Origin: Ralstonia sp. A12
GTDB taxonomy: Bacteria > Pseudomonadota > Gammaproteobacteria > Burkholderiales > Burkholderiaceae
Assembly (NCBI RefSeq): GCF_000801955.1
Contig: NZ_JSZO01000036.1
Span: forward strand, 41,255-105,254
Direction: 5' to 3'
Length of the DNA: 64,000 nt
Of the stretch, positions 9,078 to 17,379 are shown piece by piece; position 1 is the first letter of the stretch; every line of letters begins with the position of its first letter. The position numbers and the translations under genes were made by a program. The notes beneath the pieces are model-generated. The model was not told the DNA's origin. It saw only the letters and a program-made list of their open reading frames with translations, and did no database searches.

Positions 9078-9509
9078 TTATTGCTGCTTGGCCGCCAGTT
9101 CAGCGCGCAGGCGTTCTTCACGCTCGCGTGCTTCCGGGGTGAACTCGGCGCCAAAGTCCTCCGCCTCGAACACGCGGCGGACTTCCAGGCGCACATTGCC
9201 GCCGGCGTCCAGCCCAGGCCAACGCTTGACCCATTCCAGGGCCTCTTCTTCCGACTTGACCTGCAGCATGGTGTAACCGGCAATCAACTCCTTGGCCTCG
9301 GTAAACGGGCCGTCGATCACCGTCGGCTTGCCGCCCTTGAATTCCACGCGCGCGCCGCGCGAGCTTGGGTGCAGGCCTTCGCCGCCCAGCAGCACCCCAG
9401 CTTTGGCGAGGTCTTCCATGTACTTGCCCATGGCGGTGAGCAGTTCTTCGCTGGGCATCACGGAGGCTTCGGTGTCCTTGTCGGCCAATCGCAGAACCAT
9501 GAATCGCAT
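9078..9509 (-). CDS. YciI/DGPF-domain protein, partner of the ECF42 sigma factor
   Basis: This 143-residue protein starts MRFMVLRLADKDTEASVMPSE and contains VIDGPFTEAKELIAGY, the DGPF signature of the YciI family (a ferredoxin-like fold of unknown function). DGPF proteins are the standard genomic partners of ECF42 sigma factors and are often their regulatory targets. It is the first gene of the two-gene minus-strand operon, 20 bp before the sigma gene. A good ribosome binding site (AAGGAG) sits before the ATG at 9509. The biochemical role of the family is unresolved. Confidence 0.85.
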   Translation of the reverse strand: MRFMVLRLADKDTEASVMPSEELLTAMGKYMEDLAKAGVLLGGEGLHPSSRGARVEFKGGKPTVIDGPFTEAKELIAGYTMLQVKSEEEALEWVKRWPGLDAGGNVRLEVRRVFEAEDFGAEFTPEAREREERLRAELAAKQQ

Positions 9510-9703
9510 GTTGTTTCTCCTTGGGGTGCGGGGTGAATTGATCGGAGCCGCAGGATGTTCGCGCCTCTATTTGCACGTCGAATGACGGGTGGGCGGAATC
9601 GACAAACGCGACAGCGCTAAATGTAACAATATGTAACTTGGCGATGCGTGCGGCTCAGCTTGGCCTGATCGCTACTGTGCCGCCGGCCGCATGGATCGTG
9701 CAA

Positions 9704-10309
9704 TCAGGCTGCCTGGGACGCTGGTTGAAAAAGCGATCGCCCGATCGCCTGCGCTGTTGCCAGGTGTGGGGCAGGGGCCTGCATTTCCGATTCCAGCAGC
9801 AGTTCCGACGTGACGACCGTGGCGCCGCAGTAATCGAAGATGCCGTGATCGATCTGCGTCTTCATCGCCTGTGTGTAGCCGTGGCGAGCATACGTCTGCG
9901 CATTGGCGCCGCCAATGCCGACCAGATGCACCTGCAGGTGGCGCAGCTTCTTGACCAACGTGCCATCGAGCCGGTAGTCAAACGCCCAGCCATTCGAGAA
10001 CACGCGGTCGATCCAGCCCTTGAGTTGTCCCGGCATGGACCACCAGTAAACGGGGTAGACCAGCACCAGGGTATCGGCCTGTGCAACACGTGCCTGCTCT
10101 GCCTGTACATCGGGTGCCGGTGTTGCCTGTGTCCGGTGCACGGCAAGGTCGGCCGCTGTGAAGCGCGGGTCGAATCCCTCGGCCGCAAGATCGGCAATCT
10201 CGAACGTGTGGTCTGGGTTGGCTTGCGTTATGCCTTTGCCGATCTGCGCGGCAACACTGTGGCTGAGCGACTGCGGCTCGGGGTGCGTGACAACGATGAC
10301 GGCATGCAT
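9704..10309 (-). CDS. NAD(P)H quinone oxidoreductase, flavodoxin-like fold (MdaB/KefF type)
   Basis: The 201-residue protein has the flavodoxin-like fold of the NQO1/MdaB/KefF family. The N-terminus MHAVIVVTHPEPQSLSHSVA binds the flavin phosphate, and LVLVYPVYWWSMPGQLKGW is the FMN/FAD-contacting motif. These soluble enzymes reduce quinones by two electrons and so protect against redox cycling. The gene is divergent from a TetR pair across 97 bp containing three phased repeats, so the adjacent TetR protein probably represses it. The regulation is inference from layout. Confidence 0.83.
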   Translation of the reverse strand: MHAVIVVTHPEPQSLSHSVAAQIGKGITQANPDHTFEIADLAAEGFDPRFTAADLAVHRTQATPAPDVQAEQARVAQADTLVLVYPVYWWSMPGQLKGWIDRVFSNGWAFDYRLDGTLVKKLRHLQVHLVGIGGANAQTYARHGYTQAMKTQIDHGIFDYCGATVVTSELLLESEMQAPAPHLATAQAIGRSLFQPASQAA

Positions 10310-10370
10310 GACAACACTCCTGTTCTATGGGGGCGAGCCGAACCGCGGAGCGCTCCGGCGATATACTTTC

Positions 10371-10408
10371 AGTAAGTTACCGTTGGTAAACTACTTTTGG
10401 TAAGTTAT
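10371..10408. promoter_or_regulatory. three phased GTAAGTTAC-like repeats, candidate TetR operator
   Basis: Three related 9-mers start at 10372 (GTAAGTTAC), 10386 (GTAAACTAC) and 10400 (GTAAGTTAT), exactly 14 bp apart. They fill the gap between the divergent quinone reductase and TetR genes, and the last one overlaps the TetR start codon at 10407. Such spacing suggests a multi-site operator that would silence both directions. The binding protein is not shown; the adjacent TetR products are the obvious candidates. Confidence 0.5.
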
Positions 10409-11057
10409 GAAGTCAAGCGACAAAGCTAATGAAGTGGCCGCCGGTGGCAAGGTGCGCAGCCGGATGTCATGGGACGAGCGTCACCGCCAGTTGCTGGAGG
10501 TGGCATGGCGGTTGATTCGTGACGAGGGCACGGATGCCCTCACGCTCGGTTATCTGGCGGAACAGGCCGGGGTGACCAAGCCGGTGGCCTATGACCATTT
10601 CGAGACCCGGTCGGGCCTGCTCGCCGCGCTCTATGCCGAATACGACGCGCAGCAGACCATGCAGATGGATGCCGCACTGGCGCGGAGCCAACCCACGCTG
10701 GAGGCTCGTGCGATGGTCATTGCCGCCGCCTACGTTGAATGCGTGCTGCGCCAGGGGCGGGAGATTCCGGGAGTCAATGCCGCGTTGAGCGGTTCGCCGG
10801 AACTGGAGGCGATCAAGCGCGAGTATGAAGCGGCGTTTCTCGACAAGTGCCGCGCCGCATTTGCGCCGTTTGCCGGCAGCGGCAAGCTGGCGCAGGCGGG
10901 ACTGCGCGCGATGCTCGGCGCGGCGGAAGCGCTGTCGCACGCCGCCGCCAATGGCGAGATCACCCCAAAGCAGGCGCGCGACGAACTCTTCGAGACCATC
11001 GTTGCCATGGTGGCCCGCAACACCCGCGAGCGTGCGCGCAAGGGGGCGCCGCGATGA
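10407..11057 (+). CDS. TetR family transcriptional regulator
   Basis: This 216-residue protein has an N-terminal TetR helix-turn-helix (ALTLGYLAEQAGVTKPVAY followed by DHFETRSGLLAALY, about residues 38-70). The C-terminal ligand domain is compatible with a TetR C-terminal dimer. It is divergent from the quinone reductase and has repeats over its own promoter and start codon, which points to autorepression. Its TGA overlaps the ATG of a second TetR gene. The ligand is unknown; an electrophile or quinone would fit the target. Confidence 0.85.
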   Translation: MKSSDKANEVAAGGKVRSRMSWDERHRQLLEVAWRLIRDEGTDALTLGYLAEQAGVTKPVAYDHFETRSGLLAALYAEYDAQQTMQMDAALARSQPTLEARAMVIAAAYVECVLRQGREIPGVNAALSGSPELEAIKREYEAAFLDKCRAAFAPFAGSGKLAQAGLRAMLGAAEALSHAAANGEITPKQARDELFETIVAMVARNTRERARKGAPR

Positions 11058-11665
11058 GCCGGCGTACACCCAGCACACCGTTGAAGCCCAGGAAGGCGCC
11101 CAGCCAGCCGCGTTCCGAAGAGACGGTGGCCGTCATCATCGAGGCGGCAGCCCAGGTGCTTGAGGCTGACGGGTTGGGCGGGTTCAACACGAACGCCGTT
11201 GCGCGGCGTGCGGGCGTCAGCATCGGCTCGCTCTATCAGTATTTCCCGGGCAAGGATGCGCTCACGGCAGCGCTCATGCACCGCGAAAGAAAACAGTTCA
11301 GCGAAGACATGGCTGCTGCGCTCTCCATGCGCAGTGGCAAGGCTGCGTTGGAGCATCTGATTGGGGCATCGGTGCGGCAGCAGTTGCAGCGCCCCGTGCT
11401 GGCCAAGCTGCTCGATATTGAAGAAGGGCGACCGGCGCTGCGTGGCGAGGCGAACAATCTGGACCTGGAGTCGCTCGTCAATGCCGTCGTTCTGCGTGCG
11501 GTGCCACGGCATCCGCAACCGCAGGTGGCCGCAGCCGATCTGTTTGCCATGGTGCGTGGCTTGGTGGATGCCGCTGGCGAGCGCGGCGAAAGTAACGTTG
11601 AAGATCTGGAACGCCGCGTTCGGGCCGCCGTTTTCGGCTATCTGGCAAGAACAGGTCGACGCTGA
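11054..11665 (+). CDS. second TetR family transcriptional regulator, translationally coupled to the first
   Basis: The ATG at 11054 overlaps the stop of the preceding TetR gene (ATGA), giving a 203-residue protein. Its helix-turn-helix NTNAVARRAGVSIGSLYQYF (about residues 45-64) is clearly TetR type. A basic, proline-rich 20-residue N-terminal tail (RRTPSTPLKPRKAPSQPR) precedes it and may add DNA contacts. The two TetR products differ in the ligand domain, so they are unlikely to be a recent duplication. Coupled translation would give near equal amounts, which raises the possibility of a heterodimer or a two-signal switch. Confidence 0.83.
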   Translation: MSRRTPSTPLKPRKAPSQPRSEETVAVIIEAAAQVLEADGLGGFNTNAVARRAGVSIGSLYQYFPGKDALTAALMHRERKQFSEDMAAALSMRSGKAALEHLIGASVRQQLQRPVLAKLLDIEEGRPALRGEANNLDLESLVNAVVLRAVPRHPQPQVAAADLFAMVRGLVDAAGERGESNVEDLERRVRAAVFGYLARTGRR

Positions 11666-11864
11666 GACTTGAACGTGCGCTGCACGAATGCGAGCAACGC
11701 GATTCACGCCGCGTGCTGCCATGCTGTAAACGGTTCAGTGGCGCGGGCTTGCAGGCCACGCCCGTGACGCTTGGATGCGAGTTGTTGGGGTAGGCCCAGG
11801 CCCATATTCTGACGTCGTCAGGCGGTATGGCATTGGGCCACCGCCACCCTAAGAGACAACGACG

Positions 11865-12272
11865 ATGACAGCATCCATGCACCCTATGAGGCTCAATCAC
11901 CTGAGCTTTCCTTCAGCCGATACCCTTGCGACGGCCCAGTTCTTCGAGCGCCATCTCGGCTTCACGATTGCGGGCACCTGGGACAAGTCGTACATCCTCA
12001 AGCGCCCCGGCTTTGACGTGGTGATCGATCACGCGGGTGACGAGGCCCTGACCTGGCCCCGGAACTTCCACGTCGGGTTTGAGTTGCCGAGCCTGGATGC
12101 CGTGCGCGCGCTGCACACGCGTTTCCAGGTCGAGGGCGTCAAGATGGAGACAGAGGTGTTCAACAACGGCCGGGGTTCGCGTTTCTTCTGCCGCGCGCCG
12201 GGCGGCGTGATGTTCGAACTGAACACCCGATCGGATGCCGCACCGGAATACCAGGGGACGTTTGACGACTGA
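11865..12272 (+). CDS. VOC (glyoxalase/bleomycin-resistance) family protein
   Basis: The 135-residue protein has a single vicinal-oxygen-chelate module pair: MRLNHLSFPSADTLATAQF at the front, and GSRFFCRAPGGVMFELNT at the back with the usual metal-ligand glutamate (FEL). Such proteins can be lyases, dioxygenases or fosfomycin/bleomycin binders; no specific function can be assigned. The start at 11865 is the first ATG; ATGs at 11877 and 11886 are possible. A 199-bp upstream region gives room for its own promoter. It converges with the following minus-strand gene with a 1-bp gap. Confidence 0.75.
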   Translation: MTASMHPMRLNHLSFPSADTLATAQFFERHLGFTIAGTWDKSYILKRPGFDVVIDHAGDEALTWPRNFHVGFELPSLDAVRALHTRFQVEGVKMETEVFNNGRGSRFFCRAPGGVMFELNTRSDAAPEYQGTFDD

Positions 12273-12273
12273 A

Positions 12274-13137
12274 TCAGCGGCACTTGACGCTGTAGTCGGC
12301 CACGCTCGGAAGGTCGTCTTCGCCCATCGTGGTCAAGGACAGCTTGCCGGCCGTGCTGGCGTAGCTGTAGCTGCAGTACGCGAGGCCCGTTCCCGAGCAA
12401 TCGTCAGTCTCAATGACGCCGTGCTTGAACAATGCAGCTTGCCGAGGGTCGCCACTGGCTTTGGCGCGCACGGGGTTCCAGCCCTTGGCGGCCAGCGCCT
12501 TGCGCGCCTTGTCGATCGGCATGCCGTAGACGTTCGGTACCTTGGCGCGGCCCTGGCAGACGGCGTCTTCGCTGGCAAGCTTGCTCAGGCGCAGCGTGCC
12601 GTCGGCGTCGACATGCAGGTCACCAACGGGCGAGGTGGTGATATCACCATCCCACACGCGCACGGCACCGCCTTCAAGCGGCATCAGGTTGCCGATAGCG
12701 GTGTCTTCTGCTGATTTGCCGTAGGCCAGGGCGATCAGCTTGTCGTTGTCGAACACCGCCACGTTGCCTTGCGTGATGCTGCAGGTGCCGCTGGTGGCGG
12801 CATGCATCTGGCCCGCAAAGCTGACTGCGCGATACGGCCCCAGCGGCACGTCGGCCATGACGGCCCAGCCTTGGGAGGCCACCCGCTTGGCAGCGGCTGA
12901 CTTCGGTTGGATAACCGCTTGTGGGCAATCTTCGCGGTCATGCTGCGTGCCGCCGGCTTTTGGCAGGGTGGTGCCCGCCTTCACGTGGATGTCTTTCAGC
13001 TCGGAAACCACGCGGGGTGCCGTGGTGTTCGTTTGCGCAGCAGCGGGCAATGAGAGCGCGAGGTTCAGCGCCAGTGCGGCGCCGAGCGTGGTGAATGTGG
13101 CAGGTGCCGAGAAGGTATGCATGACGAGAGCGCGCAT
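12274..13137 (-). CDS. secreted PASTA-domain protein of unknown function
   Basis: From the ATG at 13137 (an alternative is at 13122) the product has 287 residues. The N-terminus has a signal peptide ending in LALSLPAAAQT, so it should be periplasmic or outer-membrane exposed. Near the C-terminus VPNVYGMPIDKARKALAAKGWNPV is a PASTA domain signature. PASTA domains usually bind peptidoglycan in Gram-positive kinases and PBPs; here the domain sits in a stand-alone secreted protein. Several cysteine pairs (DREDCPQ, TSGTCS, DAVCQG, DDCSG, YCSYS) suggest disulfides. It is 58 bp from a lipoprotein gene on the same strand. Function is unknown. Confidence 0.7.
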   Translation of the reverse strand: MRALVMHTFSAPATFTTLGAALALNLALSLPAAAQTNTTAPRVVSELKDIHVKAGTTLPKAGGTQHDREDCPQAVIQPKSAAAKRVASQGWAVMADVPLGPYRAVSFAGQMHAATSGTCSITQGNVAVFDNDKLIALAYGKSAEDTAIGNLMPLEGGAVRVWDGDITTSPVGDLHVDADGTLRLSKLASEDAVCQGRAKVPNVYGMPIDKARKALAAKGWNPVRAKASGDPRQAALFKHGVIETDDCSGTGLAYCSYSYASTAGKLSLTTMGEDDLPSVADYSVKCR

Positions 13138-13195
13138 CGCATGGATGCATGGAAAACGGTTGGATTTTGAGGGGCGTGGTGTGCCCGATAGCGAC

Positions 13196-13777
13196 CTACC
13201 GCTTGCGGTAGAACTCCACCTTGACGTTGCTTTGCGTTTCGCAGTGCAGGCTGACCGTGTAGCCCCGCTCATCGCTCACGCCTTCGTGGGTCAAGCCGCA
13301 ACCGGCAATGCGGTACGGGTTGAACGGTACAAAACCGCCATCCGTCGGACGCACCATCTGTGCAGCGCGGCTGGCTTTGCCGGTGCCGATGGTCTGGACA
13401 AAACGGACCTGGCCAATCACCACGGGCTCTGCTGTCCGGACAAAGGCCGATCGCCCCTGGTCATCGGTCACGCCGTCGACCGAGACCAACACAGTCCGAT
13501 CCCGCTCTGACTTGAACACCACCAGTTCATATGGTGTGTTGGCAAGCTTCTGCCGCGAGGTGGTGTCGTGCAGCTCGAAATAGCATCCGTAGCTGCCGTC
13601 GCCCTCGGTGGGCTGACCCGGCACGGCTGGGTAATGGCAGGCGTAGGAGGAGTCAGCCGGCAAGGATGTGGCTGTCATGCCGGGTTGCTGGGCGCCTTGG
13701 GTGGCGCAACCGGCAAGCAGCACAGGCACGGCAACGGCGAGCGGGAACAGGAGATGGCGAAGCGTCGGAAGCGGCAT
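13196..13777 (-). CDS. putative lipoprotein of unknown function
   Basis: Starting at 13777 (MPLPTLRHLL) the product has 193 residues with a lipobox LLAGC, the acylated cysteine being residue 24. An ATG at 13795 would only lengthen the signal peptide. The mature part contains four further cysteines (YACHYP, YGCYF, IAGCGL, LHCETQ), probably disulfide-bonded in the periplasm. I do not recognise the family. It precedes the PASTA-domain gene on the same strand by 58 bp, so both may be one envelope operon. Confidence 0.65.
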   Translation of the reverse strand: MPLPTLRHLLFPLAVAVPVLLAGCATQGAQQPGMTATSLPADSSYACHYPAVPGQPTEGDGSYGCYFELHDTTSRQKLANTPYELVVFKSERDRTVLVSVDGVTDDQGRSAFVRTAEPVVIGQVRFVQTIGTGKASRAAQMVRPTDGGFVPFNPYRIAGCGLTHEGVSDERGYTVSLHCETQSNVKVEFYRKR

Positions 13778-13969
13778 GAGTGAAGGCGGCGGCAAGGCGC
13801 AGTAGACGGGCTTGTCTTGAGTGGTGCAGCCGGCGATTGTCGCTGCAGTAGGTGGTGTGCGGTGTTGTGGTTTCTTAATCTTGCACGTGCGATGCCGCCC
13901 AAGGGGGGCGGGGCTGTTGTGCTGTGAATGGCTTCAACGCTGCCCTGTGGAGCATCCGATGGGGCTTGG

Positions 13970-14962
13970 CTACTTGCGCCGACGCTTTGCGGCAGAGGAT
14001 GAAGCGGCACCGGCATCAGGAGGATTGACCAACTGCACGTCGCCCGCTGACGCAGAGGTGAGCGCAGAAGTCTGGCAATCACGCAGGCGTTCGATCAACC
14101 ATCGCCCCGCTGGCCCGGGCGGCGATGCGGTGGGATACACCGCCGACATCTGCATGCCAAGCCCGCCCTGCGGGACTTCGTCGATCTTCAGTTCGACGAG
14201 CTTGCCCGTCTCAAGGTCGGTGCGCACCGTATGCAGCGGCATGCCGCCCCAACCCAGGCCACTGAGCAGGAATGCGTGCTTGGCAAACAGATCTGCCAGG
14301 TGCCATGTCAGGCCGGAGAACACGCCAAACTCGCGCCCGGCCGACAGGTCTGATCGATCGGTCAGCACAAGCTGTGTATGGCGCCCGAGTTGTTCTTTCG
14401 AGATCGGCCCACGGAGCGCCGCCAGCGGATGGTCCTGCGCCGCCACCATGACGAAGCCGACCGTGGTCAGCTTCTCCGCCGTTAGCGGGGCAGGCACGGT
14501 GGGAAGCGACCCGACAATGCCCACCGACGCCCGCCCATCCAGCACCGGTTGGTAGGCGCCGCCCAGTGCCTCGACATACAGCCGCAGCGGCACCATCGGA
14601 AAGCGCTCCCGAAACTCCTTAGCCACCTCACTGATGACCTGGATCGGGAAGAACACGTCCACGACCACGCACAACTCGGGCTCCAGCCCTTTGGTCATGC
14701 CCTTGGCGCGGGATTTCATGCCGTCGATACCGCCCACCACGGTGCGCGCATCTGCCAGCAGCACCGTGCCTTCCGTCGTCAGTTGGGGGTAGCGGCGCGT
14801 GCGGTCGAACAGCTCCACGCCCAACTGATCTTCGAGGTTGGCGATCAGGCCGCTGACCATGGATTGCGCGCGCCGAAGCTTGCGCGCCGCGGCTGAAAAA
14901 CTGCCTTCATCCACCGTGGCGATGAAGGCTCGCAATTGGTCGAGAGAGACGCCGTCGAGCAT
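13970..14962 (-). CDS. LysR family transcriptional regulator
   Basis: This 330-residue protein has a standard LysR N-terminus: VSLDQLRAFIATVDEGSFSA then AARKLRRAQSMVSGLIANLEDQLGVELFDR. The effector domain follows. The C-terminus has an extra alanine-rich tail ending in AAKRRRK, which is unusual for the family. It is divergent from the DoxX gene over 174 bp, where an ATCT-N7-AGAT site lies. The downstream plus-strand neighbours (DoxX, aldo/keto reductase, azoreductase, pirin) suggest it responds to electrophiles or quinones; this is inference. Confidence 0.87.
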   Translation of the reverse strand: MLDGVSLDQLRAFIATVDEGSFSAAARKLRRAQSMVSGLIANLEDQLGVELFDRTRRYPQLTTEGTVLLADARTVVGGIDGMKSRAKGMTKGLEPELCVVVDVFFPIQVISEVAKEFRERFPMVPLRLYVEALGGAYQPVLDGRASVGIVGSLPTVPAPLTAEKLTTVGFVMVAAQDHPLAALRGPISKEQLGRHTQLVLTDRSDLSAGREFGVFSGLTWHLADLFAKHAFLLSGLGWGGMPLHTVRTDLETGKLVELKIDEVPQGGLGMQMSAVYPTASPPGPAGRWLIERLRDCQTSALTSASAGDVQLVNPPDAGAASSSAAKRRRK

Positions 14963-14979
14963 GGGAGAGGCCTAGAACT

Positions 14980-14994
14980 ATCTGGTTTGGAGAT
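14980..14994. promoter_or_regulatory. candidate LysR-type T-N11-A binding site
   Basis: The 15-mer ATCT-N7-AGAT at 14980-14994 is a perfect interrupted palindrome with the T-N11-A core (T at 14981, A at 14993) expected for LysR proteins. It lies 17 bp before the LysR start and about 140 bp before the doxX-like gene, the usual place for an autoregulatory site. A second element, ATAGTGTCTTTT at 15010-15021, recurs with two changes before the azoreductase gene at 17294-17305. Confidence 0.45.
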
Positions 14995-15136
14995 GGTTAG
15001 TATCGAAATATAGTGTCTTTTGCTGTGAGATCAAGCGTGCCAAAGTGAATGCGTGGGTTGAACCAACCCCACGCTCATTCAAGGACACCGGCACATACCT
15101 GCCGCATTTTTCAGATCTTCAAAAGGACTTTCCATC

Positions 15137-15541
15137 ATGAACAAACATGCCTCAACCATTGCCGCCGTCGGCCGCATCGTCATCGCAGTCATTTTCATCA
15201 TGAGCGGTCTGGGCAAGCTTGGCGCGCCGGACGCCACCAAGGGCTACATCGAAGCCGTCGGGTTGCCGCTGCCCACGCTTGGTTACTTGATCGCGGTGGC
15301 CACTGAAGTTGGCGGCGGCCTGCTGCTGCTGATCGGTTATCGCACGCAGCTTGTTGCCGCCGGGCTGGCAGCCTTCTCGGTGGCCACTGCGCTCTTCTTC
15401 CACCACAACCTGGCGGATCAGAACCAGATGATCCACTTCCTGAAGAACTTCATGCTGGCGGGCGGCCTGCTGCAGATCGTGGCGTTTGGCGCGACCAAGC
15501 TCAGCCTGGATGCACGCCGCGTGATGGCTCAGGCGGTCTGA
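15137..15541 (+). CDS. DoxX family membrane protein
   Basis: The 134-residue product has four hydrophobic helices (VGRIVIAVIFIMSGLGKLG; LGYLIAVATEVGGGLLLLIGY; LVAAGLAAFSVATALFFHH; FMLAGGLLQIVAFG) and the DoxX pattern FIMSGLGKL. DoxX-family proteins are small inner-membrane proteins tied to thiol or quinone redox homeostasis. The gene lies 5 bp before an aldo/keto reductase gene and is divergent from a LysR regulator, which suggests joint induction. Confidence 0.85.
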   Translation: MNKHASTIAAVGRIVIAVIFIMSGLGKLGAPDATKGYIEAVGLPLPTLGYLIAVATEVGGGLLLLIGYRTQLVAAGLAAFSVATALFFHHNLADQNQMIHFLKNFMLAGGLLQIVAFGATKLSLDARRVMAQAV

Positions 15542-15546
15542 GCATC

Positions 15547-16371
15547 ATGCGCATCGTCTCCGTGAATGGCGCGCGCATTCCGTCGCTGGGGCTCGGCACA
15601 TACGGCATGCGCGGCACTGAGCTTTCCACCATCGTGGCGGGTGCCCTGCGCGCCGGCTTCCGCCACATCGATACCGCACAGATCTACGGCAACGAAGCGG
15701 ATGTCGGGGTGGGCATGGCTGAATCCGGTGTGCCGCGCGCGGACCTCTTCATTACCACCAAGCTGTGGGTCGACAACTACGCGCCAGAACGATTGGCGCC
15801 GTCGGTTGACGACAGCTTGCGCAGGCTTGGCACCGACACCATCGATCTGCTGTTGCTCCATTGGCCCAGCAAAGCCGTTCCGCTGGCCGAGCAGATCGGT
15901 GGGCTCAATGACCTGGTGCGCGCAGGCAAGGTGCGGCACATCGGCGTGAGCAATTTCAATCGGGCGCTGATGGCGCAGGCGATTGCGCTGTCCGAACAAC
16001 CCCTGGTCACCAACCAGTTTGAGTACCACCCGTATCTCGATCAACGTCAGCTGGTTGCAGCAACACGAGAGGCTGGTCTTGCCGTCACCGCCTATTGCGG
16101 CATGGCGGTCGGGCGCGTGTTCTCTGACCCGATGCTCAAGGCGATTGCCCGCCGTCAGCATCGTGAAGTGGCGCAGGTGGTGCTGCGCTGGCTGGTACAG
16201 CAAGAGGGCGTGATTGCGCTGTCACGCACGACCAAGCTCGAACGCCTGCGCGACAACGCCGCGATCTTCGATTTCGAGTTGACGGAAGACGAGATGGCCG
16301 CCATCGCAACGCTGGTAAGGCCCGGCAGCCGCATCGTCAATCCGCCGGGCCTGGCGCCAGCCTGGGACTAA
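15547..16371 (+). CDS. aldo/keto reductase
   Basis: This 274-residue protein is a classic aldo/keto reductase. The catalytic tetrad is visible: Asp and Tyr in HIDTAQIYGNE, Lys in FITTKLWVD, and His in LLLHWPSK. It would reduce reactive aldehydes or ketones with NADPH in the cytoplasm. It is 5 bp after the DoxX gene and probably co-transcribed. The DkgB-like length and motifs suggest methylglyoxal or 2,5-diketo-gluconate type substrates, but the exact one cannot be called. Confidence 0.87.
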   Translation: MRIVSVNGARIPSLGLGTYGMRGTELSTIVAGALRAGFRHIDTAQIYGNEADVGVGMAESGVPRADLFITTKLWVDNYAPERLAPSVDDSLRRLGTDTIDLLLLHWPSKAVPLAEQIGGLNDLVRAGKVRHIGVSNFNRALMAQAIALSEQPLVTNQFEYHPYLDQRQLVAATREAGLAVTAYCGMAVGRVFSDPMLKAIARRQHREVAQVVLRWLVQQEGVIALSRTTKLERLRDNAAIFDFELTEDEMAAIATLVRPGSRIVNPPGLAPAWD

Positions 16372-16429
16372 AAAGCAAAGCGGGCGCATGAAAGCCGCAC
16401 TCATCCTCAGGAGCGATCTCGCGTTCTAC

Positions 16430-17062
16430 TCAGAGCAGCTTGCACGCCTCATCAAAATCCAGGCGCGGGCTGCGTGGGAACAGGCCCGCCGGATCGCCAT
16501 AGCCGAGATTGCAGAGGAAGTTCGTCTTGATATGGCTGTCGGGAAAGTACTCCTGCTCGAAGCCCTGCGCCTGCGCGGTTGACGGAAAGAACTCGTGATC
16601 GACCTTGGCCTGATCGAACCCGGACATCGGCCCGCAATCCAGCCCGAGTGAGCGGGCCGCCAGCATGAAGTACGCGCCCTGCAGCGAGCTGTTGCGCCGC
16701 GCCGTGACCTCAGCCAGCTCTGGCGTATTGGCAAACCACGACCGCGCATCTGCATGCGGAAAGAGCTTGGGCAGCTTGTCGTAGAACTTCCCGTCGTACG
16801 CGATGATGGCCGTGACCGGTGCATTCATCGTCTTCTCAAGATTGCCCGGCGCCAGCGCTGGGCGCAGGCGTTCCTTCGCTTCCTTGGTACGCAGGAAAAG
16901 AATGCGCGCCGGGCTGCAGTTGGCGCTGGTCGGGCACCACTTCATCAGTTCGTAGAGCTCCCGCAACGTGTCGTCACTGACGGGCCTGGCCTGCCAGGCG
17001 TTGTGCGTACGCGCCTCGCGAAACAGCAGATCCATGCCTTCGTTGTTCAATCGCTTGTCCAT
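16430..17062 (-). CDS. nitroreductase family protein, RutE/malonic semialdehyde reductase-like
   Basis: From the ATG at 17062 (behind an AGGAGAC ribosome binding site) the product has 210 residues. It closely follows RutE-type proteins: [60 protein letters not shown] and [12 protein letters not shown]. RutE is an FMN enzyme linked to reduction of 3-oxopropionate in pyrimidine breakdown, but no rut genes are nearby. Here it faces an azoreductase across 317 bp, so a general role in reducing aldehydes or nitro compounds is equally likely. Confidence 0.8.
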   Translation of the reverse strand: MDKRLNNEGMDLLFREARTHNAWQARPVSDDTLRELYELMKWCPTSANCSPARILFLRTKEAKERLRPALAPGNLEKTMNAPVTAIIAYDGKFYDKLPKLFPHADARSWFANTPELAEVTARRNSSLQGAYFMLAARSLGLDCGPMSGFDQAKVDHEFFPSTAQAQGFEQEYFPDSHIKTNFLCNLGYGDPAGLFPRSPRLDFDEACKLL

Positions 17063-17379
17063 CGTGGTCTCCTGGGGGAAGCGGAGATTGCGCGTGCGAA
17101 GTTTGCACAACTCGTCACGCCACTCGCCGGTGGAGCGTCGAGCGCAACCTGTCCAGACGTTATAGGTTCGTTGGCTGCATCCGGGGGAAAAGTTTGATGT
17201 GCGAGCGTCGCGTGCGGCGCCCGCAAAACGTGATCACTGCCTAGCCAATGGCAATGGGCATCCATCAGTCATCAAGATGGGTTCCATCAAAAAATAGCGT
17301 CTATTCAGATAGCAGAGCCGAGCCTATCTTCCAGTCATCGGGCAGATACACCGTCTGCCGCTTGATGGAGATCACTCTC
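17063..17379. other. divergent intergenic region between nitroreductase and azoreductase
   Basis: This 317-bp stretch holds no convincing gene. It contains ATAGCGTCTATT at 17294-17305, which resembles ATAGTGTCTTTT before the DoxX gene, and an overlapping CTAT-N4-ATAG palindrome at 17301-17312. Both are candidate binding sites for the LysR protein encoded at 13970-14962. The azoreductase ribosome binding site (GGAG at 17367-17370) lies at the right end. Confidence 0.4.
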
